From Alteriqipengyuania_B sp035481675 (lineage in GTDB: Bacteria; Pseudomonadota; Alphaproteobacteria; Sphingomonadales; Sphingomonadaceae): a DNA stretch of 64,000 bases. The stretch is from positions 1,550,001 through 1,614,000 of the forward strand of contig NZ_JAYJJW010000001.1 of NCBI RefSeq assembly GCF_035481675.1, read 5' to 3'. The translations under genes were made by a program, and so were the position numbers. Below the pieces are notes generated by a model, which searched no databases, had not been told where the DNA came from, and saw nothing but the letters and a program-made list of their open reading frames with translations. This document shows, piece after piece, positions 26,863 through 34,989 of the stretch. Numbering within the stretch: position 1 is the stretch's first letter; every line of letters begins with the position of its first letter.

Positions 26863-27725
26863 ATGCGGCCGTAGAGCTGCGGGCGGCGGTCGCGGAAGAA
26901 ACCCATCCCTGCGCGGTGTTTTGCCGCCCGGTCGAGGTCGAGCGTGTGGACCAGAACGCCGCTTTTCTCGTGCCCGAATTCGCCCAGCTTTTCGCCCCAT
27001 TCGTCGGTCATGAAACTGTGGCCGTAGAACGCTTGGTCGGAACCGGTCTCGCTTTCCGTCCCGATGCGGTTCGCCGCGACGACCGGCATGCAATTGGAGA
27101 CCGCGTGCCCCTGCATCGCGCGCTGCCACATGGCGCTGGTGTCGAATTCCGCGTCATAGGGTTCGGAGCCGATGGCGGTGGGGTAAAAGAGCACTTCGGC
27201 GCCCATCAGCGCCATCACCCTGGCGGCTTCCGGATACCACTGGTCCCAGCAGATGCCGACGCCGATGCGGGTCGCCCCCGAACCGAAGTTCACGTCCCAC
27301 ACCTTGAACCCGTCGTTACCGGGGCGGAAATAGTACTTCTCCTCGTAGCCCGGCCCGTCGGGGATATGGCTCTTGCGATAGGTCCCGAGGATTTCCCCGC
27401 CCGCGTCCACCATCGCCAGCGTGTTGTAGTAATGATGGCCGTCTCGCTCGAAGAAGCTGGTGGGGATCGCCACGCCGAGCCTTTTCGCCAGCGCCTGCAT
27501 CGCAAGCACGCTCGGGTGCTCGGCGGTCGGGCGCGCGCGGTCGAACAGCGCCTCGTCCTCCACCTTGCAGAAATAGGGGCCGGCGAACAGTTCGGGCGGC
27601 AGGATGACCTGCGCTCCCTCTCCCGCGGCCTTCTCGACCAGCGCCGACACGGCCTCGATATTGGCGGTCTCGTCCTCGCTGCCCAGGGCCAGCTGCAGCG
27701 CTGCGACGGTCAGCGTGCGCGCCAT
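26847..27725 (-). CDS. aguB: N-carbamoylputrescine amidase
   Basis: 292-aa carbon-nitrogen hydrolase (nitrilase superfamily) converting N-carbamoylputrescine to putrescine in arginine-derived polyamine synthesis. The catalytic triad is visible: Glu in ILPPELFAGPYFCK, Lys in GTYRKSHIPDGPGYEEKYYF and Cys in IGVGICWDQWYPEAARVMAL. RPGNDGFKVWD and DRRPQLYGRICEDI match the AguB subgroup. No agmatine deiminase gene is adjacent. It follows the methyltransferase gene by 7 bases and overlaps folK by 16. Confidence 0.92.
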   Translation of the reverse strand: MARTLTVAALQLALGSEDETANIEAVSALVEKAAGEGAQVILPPELFAGPYFCKVEDEALFDRARPTAEHPSVLAMQALAKRLGVAIPTSFFERDGHHYYNTLAMVDAGGEILGTYRKSHIPDGPGYEEKYYFRPGNDGFKVWDVNFGSGATRIGVGICWDQWYPEAARVMALMGAEVLFYPTAIGSEPYDAEFDTSAMWQRAMQGHAVSNCMPVVAANRIGTESETGSDQAFYGHSFMTDEWGEKLGEFGHEKSGVLVHTLDLDRAAKHRAGMGFFRDRRPQLYGRICEDI

Positions 27726-27732
27726 TTTCGCC

Positions 27733-28575
27733 TCAGCGCTTGGCGAAGAGCAGGGTCATGCGGTCGCTTTCGCCCACCGCTGCAGCCTCGGCATTGTCGC
27801 CGCGGTTGCCCGGGGGCAGCGTCCACACGCCGTCTTCCCAGTTCGCCGGATCGGCCGGGTTGGCATTGATCTCGCTCATGCCGACCAGCTCGAAGCCGTG
27901 GGCTTCGACCAGCGCGATGACATCGTCCTGGCGCAGGTAGCCCTTGGTGCCGAGCGTATAGTCCGCCGGCGCATCGGCCTTCGCGCGGTGTTGCACGATG
28001 CCGAGCCTGCCGTCGTCCTTCAGCATGCTGCGGATACGGGTGAGTTCGTTGTACATCGTGCCGGAGCGCAGGAGGTTGTGCATCTCGCGGAAGATGAGCA
28101 CCCGGTCGACCGTGCCGGCCATCGCTTCGGGCACGTCCTGCGAAGCGTAGCCTTCGATCGGCGCCCCGGTCAGGCTCCAGCCGGGATAGGCTTCCGCGAA
28201 CCGGCCGGGCAGCGCGCCGAAGTAATCGGCAAACCCGCTCGCATCGGCGGCCGCGGGATCCGGCATCAGGCCGATATAGCGGCCTTCCGCGCCGAGATAG
28301 GGCACCAGGATGCGCGTGTACCAGCCGCCCGCCGGCATGTAGTCGACCACGGTCATGCCCGGCTCCACGCCGAAGAAATCGAGCGTTTCGAACGGATGGC
28401 GATACGCGTCGCGCGCGCCGTCTTCCCCGCGGGCATCGCTGGCCAGCACGGAGCGCAAGGCATGGTGGCTGGCGTGCATGCCGCCCATGGCCATTTCCCC
28501 GTGATGGTCGGCCATCGCGGGCGCGGAGGCGGCGGTCATGGCGAGGATGGCGGCAGTGGCAAGCAGGCGACGCAT
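27733..28575 (-). CDS. exported class I SAM-dependent methyltransferase-like protein
   Basis: 280-aa protein with a clear Sec signal peptide (MRRLLATAAILAMTAASAPA, cleavage near MADHHG). A methyltransferase-type Rossmann fold follows: VVDYMPAGGWYTRILVPYLG as motif I, then RVLIFREMHNLLRSGTMYNE and DGRLGIVQHRAKADAPADYT. SAM is not expected in the periplasm, so the enzyme may be inactive, use another ligand or be retained. A His/Met-rich stretch (HHGEMAMGGMHASHH) follows the signal. The start ATG at 28575 has GGGAGA upstream. First gene of a unit continuing to aguB and folK. Confidence 0.8.
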   Translation of the reverse strand: MRRLLATAAILAMTAASAPAMADHHGEMAMGGMHASHHALRSVLASDARGEDGARDAYRHPFETLDFFGVEPGMTVVDYMPAGGWYTRILVPYLGAEGRYIGLMPDPAAADASGFADYFGALPGRFAEAYPGWSLTGAPIEGYASQDVPEAMAGTVDRVLIFREMHNLLRSGTMYNELTRIRSMLKDDGRLGIVQHRAKADAPADYTLGTKGYLRQDDVIALVEAHGFELVGMSEINANPADPANWEDGVWTLPPGNRGDNAEAAAVGESDRMTLLFAKR

Positions 28576-28688
28576 GGAATTCTCCCGGTTTCGTGTCACC
28601 GAGCTATTGCCGAGAGCGGGATGGGAGACAAGTGCGATGACAAAGCGCAGGCGGCTTCCTACATGCTCGTCGAAGGAGAATTGACGAC

Positions 28689-29222
28689 ATGGCAGATACG
28701 AAACAGGCAATCCTGGCCGGCGGGTGCTTCTGGTGCACCGAGGCGGTGATGAACGACGTGATCGGCGTCAGCAGCGTCGAGAGCGGCTATATCGGCGGCG
28801 AGACGGCCGACCCCACGTACAAGGAAGTGTGCAGCGGCAGCACCGGCCACGCCGAGGCGGTGAAGGTGTTCTACGATCCCGACACCATCTCCTATGCCGA
28901 GCTGCTCGACATTTTCATGGCGACGCACGACCCGACCCAGCTCAACCGGCAGGGCAACGATGTCGGCACGCAGTATCGCAGCGCGATCTTCCCGCTCGAC
29001 GACGAGCAGCGGGCCGAAGCCGAAGCCAGCATCGCGCGCGAGAACGAGGCGCGCGGCGGCGGCGTCGTCACCACGATAGAGGACGGCACCTGGTACCCTG
29101 CGGAAGGGTACCACCAGGAATACTGGGAAGGCGAAGGCCAGCGGAACCCCTATTGCCTCGCGGTGATCCCGCCCAAGCTGATGAAGCTGCGCAAGAGCTT
29201 CCAGAACAAGGTGAAGGCCTGA
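28689..29222 (+). CDS. msrA: peptide-methionine (S)-S-oxide reductase MsrA
   Basis: 177-aa cytoplasmic MsrA that repairs the S epimer of methionine sulfoxide. The catalytic Cys is in AILAGGCFWCTEAVMNDVIG; SGYIGGETADPTYKEVCSGS, GHAEAVKVFYDP and THDPTQLNRQGNDVGTQYRS are standard. It is followed after 4 bases by trhO, so the two may be co-transcribed. The R-specific partner msrB is about 15 kb away on the other strand. Confidence 0.96.
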   Translation: MADTKQAILAGGCFWCTEAVMNDVIGVSSVESGYIGGETADPTYKEVCSGSTGHAEAVKVFYDPDTISYAELLDIFMATHDPTQLNRQGNDVGTQYRSAIFPLDDEQRAEAEASIARENEARGGGVVTTIEDGTWYPAEGYHQEYWEGEGQRNPYCLAVIPPKLMKLRKSFQNKVKA

Positions 29223-29226
29223 CCGC

Positions 29227-30159
29227 ATGATCCGTGTCGCCGCCCTTTATCTCTTTGCCCCGTTCGAGGACCCGGCCGCCTTTCGCGCGCCGCTGCTCGG
29301 CGCGTGCAAGGCGGGGGGGGTGCGCGGCACGATCCTGCTGGCAAAGGAAGGGGTGAACGGCACCATTGCCGGGCCGCCCGAGGGCATCGACGCGGTGCTG
29401 GCCCATATCCGCGCCCTGCCCGGCTGCGCCGGACTCGACGTCAAGTTCTCGTCAGCCGACGTGATGCCGTTCCACCGCATGAAAGTGCGGCTGAAGCGCG
29501 AGATCGTGACGATGGGCCAGCCCGATATCGATCCCACCGCCAGCGTCGGCACCTATGTCGAACCGGAGGACTGGAACGCGCTGATCGCCGATCCCGACAC
29601 GGTGGTGATCGACACGCGCAACGATTACGAAGTCGGCATCGGCACGTTCGAAGGCGCGATCGATCCCGCCACCAAGGGGTTCGGCGAATTCCCGCAGTGG
29701 TTCCGCGACAACCGTGCCGCGCTGCTCGGTGACGGTGACAGACCGCGCAAGGTCGCGATGTTCTGCACCGGCGGCATCCGCTGCGAGAAATCGACCGCTT
29801 TCCTCAAGTCCGAAGGGGTGGAGGAGGTCTACCACCTCAAGGGCGGCATCCTGCGCTATCTGGAAACCGTGCCGGAAGAAGAAAGCCTGTGGCGCGGCGA
29901 GTGTTTCGTGTTCGACCAGCGCGTGTCGCTCGGCCATGGCCTGGCGGAAGGATCGCACGGCCTGTGCTTCGCGTGCCGCCGACCGGTGAGCGAAGCCGAC
30001 CGGCGTTCTCCCCTCTACGAGGACGGCGTAAGCTGCCCCGCCTGCCACGACGAACGCACCGAGGGACAGCGCGCCGCCTATCGCGAACGCCAGCGGCAGG
30101 AAGCGCTCGCGCTGAGCAAGGGCCGCGCCCATGTCGGGGCCGTGCTGGAGACCGACTGA
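29227..30159 (+). CDS. trhO: oxygen-dependent tRNA uridine(34) hydroxylase TrhO (rhodanese family)
   Basis: 310-aa TrhO/YceA-type rhodanese-domain protein, which hydroxylates U34 of certain tRNAs. N-terminal acylphosphatase-like domain: LLAKEGVNGTIAGPPEGIDA and VKFSSADVMPFHRMKVRLKR. Rhodanese domain with active Cys in AMFCTGGIRCEKSTAFLKSE. A C-terminal cysteine-rich segment (LCFACRRPVSEADR, SCPACHDERTEGQR) fits the longer family members. Its stop overlaps the start of the following GST by one base. Confidence 0.9.
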   Translation: MIRVAALYLFAPFEDPAAFRAPLLGACKAGGVRGTILLAKEGVNGTIAGPPEGIDAVLAHIRALPGCAGLDVKFSSADVMPFHRMKVRLKREIVTMGQPDIDPTASVGTYVEPEDWNALIADPDTVVIDTRNDYEVGIGTFEGAIDPATKGFGEFPQWFRDNRAALLGDGDRPRKVAMFCTGGIRCEKSTAFLKSEGVEEVYHLKGGILRYLETVPEEESLWRGECFVFDQRVSLGHGLAEGSHGLCFACRRPVSEADRRSPLYEDGVSCPACHDERTEGQRAAYRERQRQEALALSKGRAHVGAVLETD

Positions 30160-30782
30160 TTGCGGGTCCCGTCCTCTACAGCTTCCGCCGCTGCCCCTAT
30201 GCCATGCGGGCGCGGCTGGCTTTGGCAGTGGCTAACGAACAGGTAGAGCTGCGCGAGGTGAAGCTGTCAGACAAGCCGGCGGCGATGCTCGAAGCTTCGC
30301 CCAAGGGAACGGTGCCGGTGCTCGTCCTGCCCGACGATGTTGTGATCGACGAGAGCCTTTCCATCATGGATCATGCCCTGGGCGCCCACGACCCGGAAGA
30401 CTGGCTGCAACGCGACGACCCGGACCTCGTTGCGCGTTGCGACGGCCCATTCAAACACGCGCTCGACCGCTACAAATACCACACGCGCTACGACACCGAT
30501 CCGCTGGAGCACCGGGCAGACGGGCTGGCCTTCCTGCACGAGTTGGAACGCCGGCTGGAAGACAGCGCCAACCTGTGTGGCGAAATGCGCGGCAAGGCGG
30601 ACGCGGCGATTTTCCCCTTTGTCCGCCAGTTCGCCGCAACGGACCGCGACTGGTTCGACGCCCAGCCCATCCCCCGCGTCCACGCCTGGCTCGCCCGCCA
30701 TGTCGGCAGCGAGCTTTTCAAGACGGTGATGGTCCGCCACGCCCCGTGGAGCGCGGAGGACGAGGCGGCGTTCTTTCCTTAG
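30159..30782 (+). CDS. glutathione S-transferase family protein with non-canonical start
   Basis: About 207-aa GST-fold protein. The N-terminal thioredoxin-like domain includes VLYSFRRCPYAMRARLALAV, followed by EVKLSDKPAAMLEASPKGTV and the cis-Pro and GSH-site region VIDESLSIMDHAL. The C-terminal domain is all-helical. The only possible initiators before the conserved CPYA motif are ATT at 30159 (overlapping the trhO TGA) or CTG at 30156; the next ATG, in CPYAM, would remove the motif. Translation is therefore likely coupled to trhO. Substrate unknown. Confidence 0.75.
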   Translation: MAGPVLYSFRRCPYAMRARLALAVANEQVELREVKLSDKPAAMLEASPKGTVPVLVLPDDVVIDESLSIMDHALGAHDPEDWLQRDDPDLVARCDGPFKHALDRYKYHTRYDTDPLEHRADGLAFLHELERRLEDSANLCGEMRGKADAAIFPFVRQFAATDRDWFDAQPIPRVHAWLARHVGSELFKTVMVRHAPWSAEDEAAFFP

Positions 30783-32017
30783 GCCTTCCACCGCGCGACG
30801 AAGAAACCGTCGAGGCCGCCGGCGTCCGGCAACTGGCCGGGATGGGTGCGCAGCCAGCCGTCGTCGGTGGGCGCAAGCCCTTCCGGCAGTTCGGACGGCG
30901 TGATGGGCTGCAGCGTCATTTCCACCGCGCCTGCCTGCCCCTCCCCTTCGCGGCGTTCGAGCGAGCAGGTGGCGTAGACCAGCGTACCGCCCGGCTTCAG
31001 CCAGCCGCTCGCGCGCTTCAGCAGGGCAGCCTGCAATTCCGCCAGTTCCGCGATCTGCTTGCCGCCGATGCGGTGCAGCACGTCGGGATGGCGGCGGCAG
31101 GTGCCAGTGGCGCTGCACGGCGCATCGAGCAGGATCGCGTCGAACTGCTCCTCCGGCTCCCACTCCAGCGCGTCGGCGACGACGATTTCCGCCTCGAGGC
31201 CGGTGCGTTTCAAATTGTCGCGCATCAACGCGGTGCGCGCCACGCTGCTGTCGACCGCGGTGACGCGCCAGCCCTGCGCCGCCAACTGCATCGTCTTGCC
31301 GCCCGGCGCGGCGCACAGGTCGAGCGCGCTGCGCCCCTCCCCCTCGGTCGCAGTGGCGCCGAGCATCCGTGCGGGCAGCGACGCGGCGAGATCCTGCACC
31401 CACCACGCGCCGTCGCCAAACCCTTCGAGATCCTCGACCCGCTGGCCGCGCGGCAGGCGGACGTGGCCGGGCATCAGCGAGACGCCGCCCAGCTTCTCCG
31501 TCCATTGCGCAGTCGCGGCGGGATCGCGCAGCGTCAGGTCGAGCGGCGGCGGCCCGGCGAGGCCTTTCGCCACATCTTCCGCCATGTCCCCCCAGCGCGC
31601 CATCGGCCCGTCCGGCAGGGTGGGATAGTCCGGCAGCGCCGCGCCGCCCTTGGTCAGGGTGGAAAACACGCCGTGCGCCAGCCGCCGCGGGCCGCCCACC
31701 AGCAGCGGCAGGCCGGTGGCAATGGCGGCATGCGGCGGCGTATCGAGCCGCAGCACCTGCACCAGCATCAGCCGCAGCACGCTGCGTACCTTGGCATCGT
31801 CCGGCAGGCGCTTCTTCGTCGCGCTGTCGATCAGCGCGTCGAGATCGGCGAGCCAGCGCAGCGCCTCGCTAGCCATCGCGCGGGCCAGCGCCGTGTCGGA
31901 CGGCGACAGCTCGCGCGTCACCAGCGGCAGCATCCGGTCGAGCACCTCGCCCCGGTGCAGTACGCCATCGAGCAGTTTGAGCGCAGCCTTGCGCGAGTTC
32001 AGTCCCTGGATCGCCAT
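30779..32017 (-). CDS. RsmB/NOP family class I SAM-dependent RNA methyltransferase
   Basis: 412-aa rRNA m5C methyltransferase-type protein. The N-terminal NusB-like helical domain starts AIQGLNSRKAALKLLDGVLH. The C-terminal Rossmann domain has LDLCAAPGGKTMQLAAQGWR (SAM site), and both cysteines of the family are present: DAILLDAPCSATGTCRRHPD and LVYATCSLERREGEGQ. The domain order matches RsmB, but target specificity is inferred. Its 3' end overlaps the convergent GST by four bases. Confidence 0.87.
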   Translation of the reverse strand: MAIQGLNSRKAALKLLDGVLHRGEVLDRMLPLVTRELSPSDTALARAMASEALRWLADLDALIDSATKKRLPDDAKVRSVLRLMLVQVLRLDTPPHAAIATGLPLLVGGPRRLAHGVFSTLTKGGAALPDYPTLPDGPMARWGDMAEDVAKGLAGPPPLDLTLRDPAATAQWTEKLGGVSLMPGHVRLPRGQRVEDLEGFGDGAWWVQDLAASLPARMLGATATEGEGRSALDLCAAPGGKTMQLAAQGWRVTAVDSSVARTALMRDNLKRTGLEAEIVVADALEWEPEEQFDAILLDAPCSATGTCRRHPDVLHRIGGKQIAELAELQAALLKRASGWLKPGGTLVYATCSLERREGEGQAGAVEMTLQPITPSELPEGLAPTDDGWLRTHPGQLPDAGGLDGFFVARWKA

Positions 32018-32068
32018 GCCGGCCCTCTAGCGGTTGAAACCCCGGCCCGCCATGCGCATTTCAACCGC

Positions 32069-32227
32069 ATGACCAAACGCGCGGCCAAGCGGCCCGAAAC
32101 CTTCGAAAAGCCAGCCCACTGGACGAGCGAACCGCCGCCCGCGCCGAAAAAGCCGGAGATGGACGAGAAGCTCAGCCCGACGCGATACGGCGACTGGGTC
32201 AAAGACGGCATCGCTATAGATTTTTGA
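32069..32227 (+). CDS. DUF1674 / succinate dehydrogenase assembly factor 4-like protein
   Basis: 52-aa protein with the conserved C-terminal SdhAF4 motif PTRYGDWVKDGIAIDF. This family helps mature the flavoprotein subunit of succinate dehydrogenase. The N-terminus is basic (MTKRAAKRPETFEKPAHW). The ATG at 32069 is the only start giving the expected length. It is divergent from the RsmB-like gene and followed by the inverted-repeat element. Confidence 0.85.
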   Translation: MTKRAAKRPETFEKPAHWTSEPPPAPKKPEMDEKLSPTRYGDWVKDGIAIDF

Positions 32228-32238
32228 AAGTTGGATTG

Positions 32239-32504
32239 TTTGTTTCATGAAGCCGCCTCCGCGGCTTCGTCCTCCCTGCTGTTCCCACCGCTGCGCGGCG
32301 GGGCAGGTGCGGGGCGGGCGGTCGCCCTTGCCGCCGCCTGCGCGGCGGAGCTCCGCAACTTAATTCGCAATGTAGCACTGGCGCACCGCGCAGGCGGTGC
32401 CAGAGGCCAACCGGCCGACCGCAGCGGCCTCGTAGCCGGAACGAAGTCCCGGCGGAGAGAATAGCCGCGAGGACGACCGCGCGGAGGCGCGGTCATGAAA
32501 CAAA
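32239..32504. repeat. nested inverted-repeat element (REPIN/MITE-like)
   Basis: A 266-bp gene-free element bounded by two inverted 36-nt arms, 32239-32274 and 32469-32504. Read outward, each arm is GAGGAC, an 8-bp stem, the loop GGAG, the other half of the stem, then ATGAAACAAA. The stems differ in sequence (GAAGCCGC/GCGGCTTC versus GACCGCGC/GCGCGGTC), yet both pair perfectly. Inside lies a second inverted pair of hairpins: CCGCCGC-CTGC-GCGGCGG (32331-32348) and GCACCGC-GCAG-GCGGTGC (32383-32400). No transposase or convincing ORF is inside. It lies between the convergent ends of the SdhAF4-like and P450 genes and could also serve as terminator. This resembles a twin REP (REPIN) or small non-autonomous element. 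Confidence 0.7.
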
Positions 32505-32510
32505 TGATGC

Positions 32511-33896
32511 TCAGAGGCTTCTGAGCGAAATCTTCAGCCCGTCCTTCGGCTTGGGGATCGGCCAGGCCTGCCATTCGGGCTGGTAGCCGTCGGCCACCTC
32601 GATGCGGTAGCGGGTCAGCAGCTGCGCCATCAGCACCTTGATCTGCATGTAGGCGAAATGGAGGCCGAGGCACATGTGCGCGCCGCCGCCGAAGGGGACC
32701 CATGCGTATTTGTGGCGCGCCTTCACCTTGTCGGGCGTGAAGCGCATCGGATCGAAGCTGCGCGGGTCGTCCCAGTGTTCTTCCATCGTGTGGACGAACT
32801 GCGGGTTGATGCCCACGGTCGTGCCGGCCGGGACGGTGTAGCCCTCGAACTCGAATTCCTTGAGCGCGCGGCGCGGCATCGAAGGCACGGGCGGGATCAG
32901 GCGCAGCGCTTCCTTGAACGCCATTTCGGTGAGGTCGACCTTGCCGAGATCGTCGTAATCGAGGTCGCGGCCTTCGCCGCCGGTCACGGCGCGCAGTTCC
33001 TCCCGCAGCTTCTCCTGCCATTCGGGATGCCTGGCGAGCAGCCAGACGAGCGAGGTCGCGCTGGAGGTAATGGTGTCGTGCGCCGCCATCATCAGGAAGT
33101 TCATGTGATCGACCACCTGGTCGACCGGCAGCAGCGTGCCGTCTTCGCGCTCGGCCGTGGCGAACTGGCTGAACATGTCCTGCCCGCCGCCTTCCGCGCG
33201 GCGGCGATGCGTTTCCTTGGTGAAGAAATCGACCAGGAATTCGCGGCCCTTCACGCCCTTGCGCATCAGCGTGCCGGGCAACGGCTTGCGGATCGGCGCG
33301 ACCGAGGCCTGCACCATGTAGACGAAAGCCTCGTTGATCCGGTCGGCTTCCGGCCCGAACGGCAGGCCGATGAAGCTCTCGGCGGCCAAATCCAGCGTCA
33401 GCTGCTTGATCGCGGGGTAGAATTCCATCTCGCCCGCACCCCATTCGGTGACGCGCCGCGAGATACCGGCGTTGAGCGAGCCCGCGTAATGACGCATCGG
33501 CCCCGGCTTGAAGGCGATGGACAGCGCGCGGCGATCGACGCGGTGGTGATCGAAATCGATCAGCATCAGCCCGCGCGGGAACAGCTGGTCGAGCACCGGG
33601 CCCCAGCCCTGCTCGCTCGAAAAGATCTTCTCGCGGTCGAACAGCACCAGCTCGTTCGCTTCCGCACCCAGCAGGCTGACGTGCCAGCGCCCGAAGCTCC
33701 ACACGCGGTAGATGTTGCCGTATTTCGCCTGCATCTTCCGCGTGAACTCGTGCGGGCCGCCCAGCAGGCTGAACGTGTGGCCGACCACCGGCAGGCCGTG
33801 TTCGCCGGGAATGTGGTCCACCGCGTCCTTGGGGATCGCCTGCGACCAGTGGGTGTAGCGGGCGGGTTCGGCAGCGTGGGATGCAAGCGTGGCCAT
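32511..33896 (-). CDS. cytochrome P450
   Basis: 461-aa soluble bacterial P450 monooxygenase. The haem-binding loop is FGGGAHMCLGLHFAYMQIK with the Cys ligand. The K-helix ExxR is in EMAFKEALRLIPPVPSMPRR, and the I-helix is FLMMAAHDTITSSATSLVW. Substrate and electron-transfer partners cannot be read from the sequence; no ferredoxin or reductase gene is adjacent. The start ATG is at 33896. An 18-bp palindrome centred 50 bp upstream suggests repression by a dimeric regulator. The stop codon is only 6 bases from the inverted-repeat element. Confidence 0.93.
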   Translation of the reverse strand: MATLASHAAEPARYTHWSQAIPKDAVDHIPGEHGLPVVGHTFSLLGGPHEFTRKMQAKYGNIYRVWSFGRWHVSLLGAEANELVLFDREKIFSSEQGWGPVLDQLFPRGLMLIDFDHHRVDRRALSIAFKPGPMRHYAGSLNAGISRRVTEWGAGEMEFYPAIKQLTLDLAAESFIGLPFGPEADRINEAFVYMVQASVAPIRKPLPGTLMRKGVKGREFLVDFFTKETHRRRAEGGGQDMFSQFATAEREDGTLLPVDQVVDHMNFLMMAAHDTITSSATSLVWLLARHPEWQEKLREELRAVTGGEGRDLDYDDLGKVDLTEMAFKEALRLIPPVPSMPRRALKEFEFEGYTVPAGTTVGINPQFVHTMEEHWDDPRSFDPMRFTPDKVKARHKYAWVPFGGGAHMCLGLHFAYMQIKVLMAQLLTRYRIEVADGYQPEWQAWPIPKPKDGLKISLRSL

Positions 33897-33937
33897 GAAG
33901 GACTCCGGGCGGGCGGATGGGATGGGGCGGGCGATCT

Positions 33938-33955
33938 ACTTACATAAATGTAAGT
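33938..33955. promoter_or_regulatory. 18-bp palindromic operator upstream of the P450 gene
   Basis: ACTTACAT-AA-ATGTAAGT, a perfect 8-bp inverted repeat with 2-nt centre, AT-rich in otherwise GC-rich DNA, in the 70-base gap between hemH and the P450 start. Size and symmetry fit a TetR-type dimer site. No TetR gene is adjacent. The TACATA/TACATT core could overlap a -10 element. Confidence 0.65.
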
Positions 33956-33966
33956 TAACCGGACGC

Positions 33967-34989
33967 TTAAATCCAGCCCGATAGTTCCCGCCGGACCATC
34001 GCCTCCAGCATGGTCATGCCGGGTTCGCGCGCGTTGAGGCATTCGAGCACCGCGAATGCTTCCCCGCCTGCGCCGACGAACTGCTCGCGGCCCTGGATCA
34101 CCAGCTCCTCCAGCGTTTCCAGGCAGTCTGCCGAAAAGCCCGGCGCCGCGATGGCAAGGCGTTTCGTGCCCTTCGCGCCTTCCGCTTCCAGCGTGGCGTC
34201 GGTTGCCGGCTCCAGCCACTTGGCCGGGCCGAAGCGGCTCTGGAACGTGGTCTCGATCCGCAAGCCGTCGCGGGCCAGCTTCTCGCCCAGGAGCCGCGCG
34301 GTCTTGCGGCAGTGGCAGTGGTAGGGATCGCCCAGCTCCAGCGTGCGCTGCGGCATGCCGTGGAAGCTGAGCAGCAGCACTTCCGGCACGAAATCGAGCG
34401 CATCGAGCTGGCCCGAAAGATCGGCCGCCAGCGCATCGATATAGAGCGGATCGTCGTGATAGGGCGGCAGGGTGCGCAAGGAGGGCTGCCAGCGCATCGC
34501 CTTCAGCGCATCGGCCGCCTTGTCGAACGCGGTCGCCGTGGTCGCACCGGAGTATTGCGGGTAGAGCGGGGCGAACAGGATACGGTCGCAGCCTGCGTCC
34601 AGCATCGCCTGCAGCCGCTCCGGAATGGACGGCGTGCCGTAGCGCATGGCCCAGTCGACGTGGACGCGATCGCCCAGCCGCCCTGCCAGCCCTTCGGCCT
34701 GCGCCTTCGTGATGGCGGCGAGCGGGGAGCCGTCCTCGCCCCAGACCTGCGCATAGGCATGGGCGCTTTTCTTCGGGCGGACGTTGAGGATGATGCCGCG
34801 CAGGATCGGCTGCCACGCGATGGGCGGGATTTCGACCACCCGCCGGTCGGACAAAAATTCGGCGAGGTAGCGTTTCACCGCCCTGGGTGTCGGCGCATCG
34901 GGCGTGCCGAGATTGACGAGGAGCACGCCGATACGGCCGCTCTTCACTTGCGCGTGATCGCCGGGAAGCTGCTGGGTCTGCCAGGTCAT
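33967..34989 (-). CDS. hemH: ferrochelatase
   Basis: 340-aa HemH inserting Fe2+ into protoporphyrin IX, the last step of haem synthesis. Motifs: RIGVLLVNLGTPDAPTPRAV at the N-terminus, then RYLAEFLSDRRVVEIP, MRYGTPSIPERLQAML, LFAPLYPQYSGATTATAFDK and the active-site His in LLLSFHGMPQRTLELGDPYH. TFQSRFGPAKWLEPATD and IAAPGFSADCLETLEEL close the protein. The start ATG at 34989 overlaps the stop of the molybdoenzyme gene (ATGA), so hemH is translated downstream of it. A haem-dependent P450 is the next gene on the same strand. Confidence 0.95.
   Translation of the reverse strand: MTWQTQQLPGDHAQVKSGRIGVLLVNLGTPDAPTPRAVKRYLAEFLSDRRVVEIPPIAWQPILRGIILNVRPKKSAHAYAQVWGEDGSPLAAITKAQAEGLAGRLGDRVHVDWAMRYGTPSIPERLQAMLDAGCDRILFAPLYPQYSGATTATAFDKAADALKAMRWQPSLRTLPPYHDDPLYIDALAADLSGQLDALDFVPEVLLLSFHGMPQRTLELGDPYHCHCRKTARLLGEKLARDGLRIETTFQSRFGPAKWLEPATDATLEAEGAKGTKRLAIAAPGFSADCLETLEELVIQGREQFVGAGGEAFAVLECLNAREPGMTMLEAMVRRELSGWI

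Noticed and set aside
29889..30158. Upstream extension of the GST frame inside trhO
   Set aside because: It overlaps the conserved C-terminal half of trhO and has Arg/Pro-rich shadow composition, so the GST must start near the trhO stop.
30437..32227. 596-codon plus-strand frame across the RsmB-like gene
   Set aside because: It is the shadow of the methyltransferase on the other strand. Only its last 52 codons (SdhAF4-like, from the ATG at 32069) are real.
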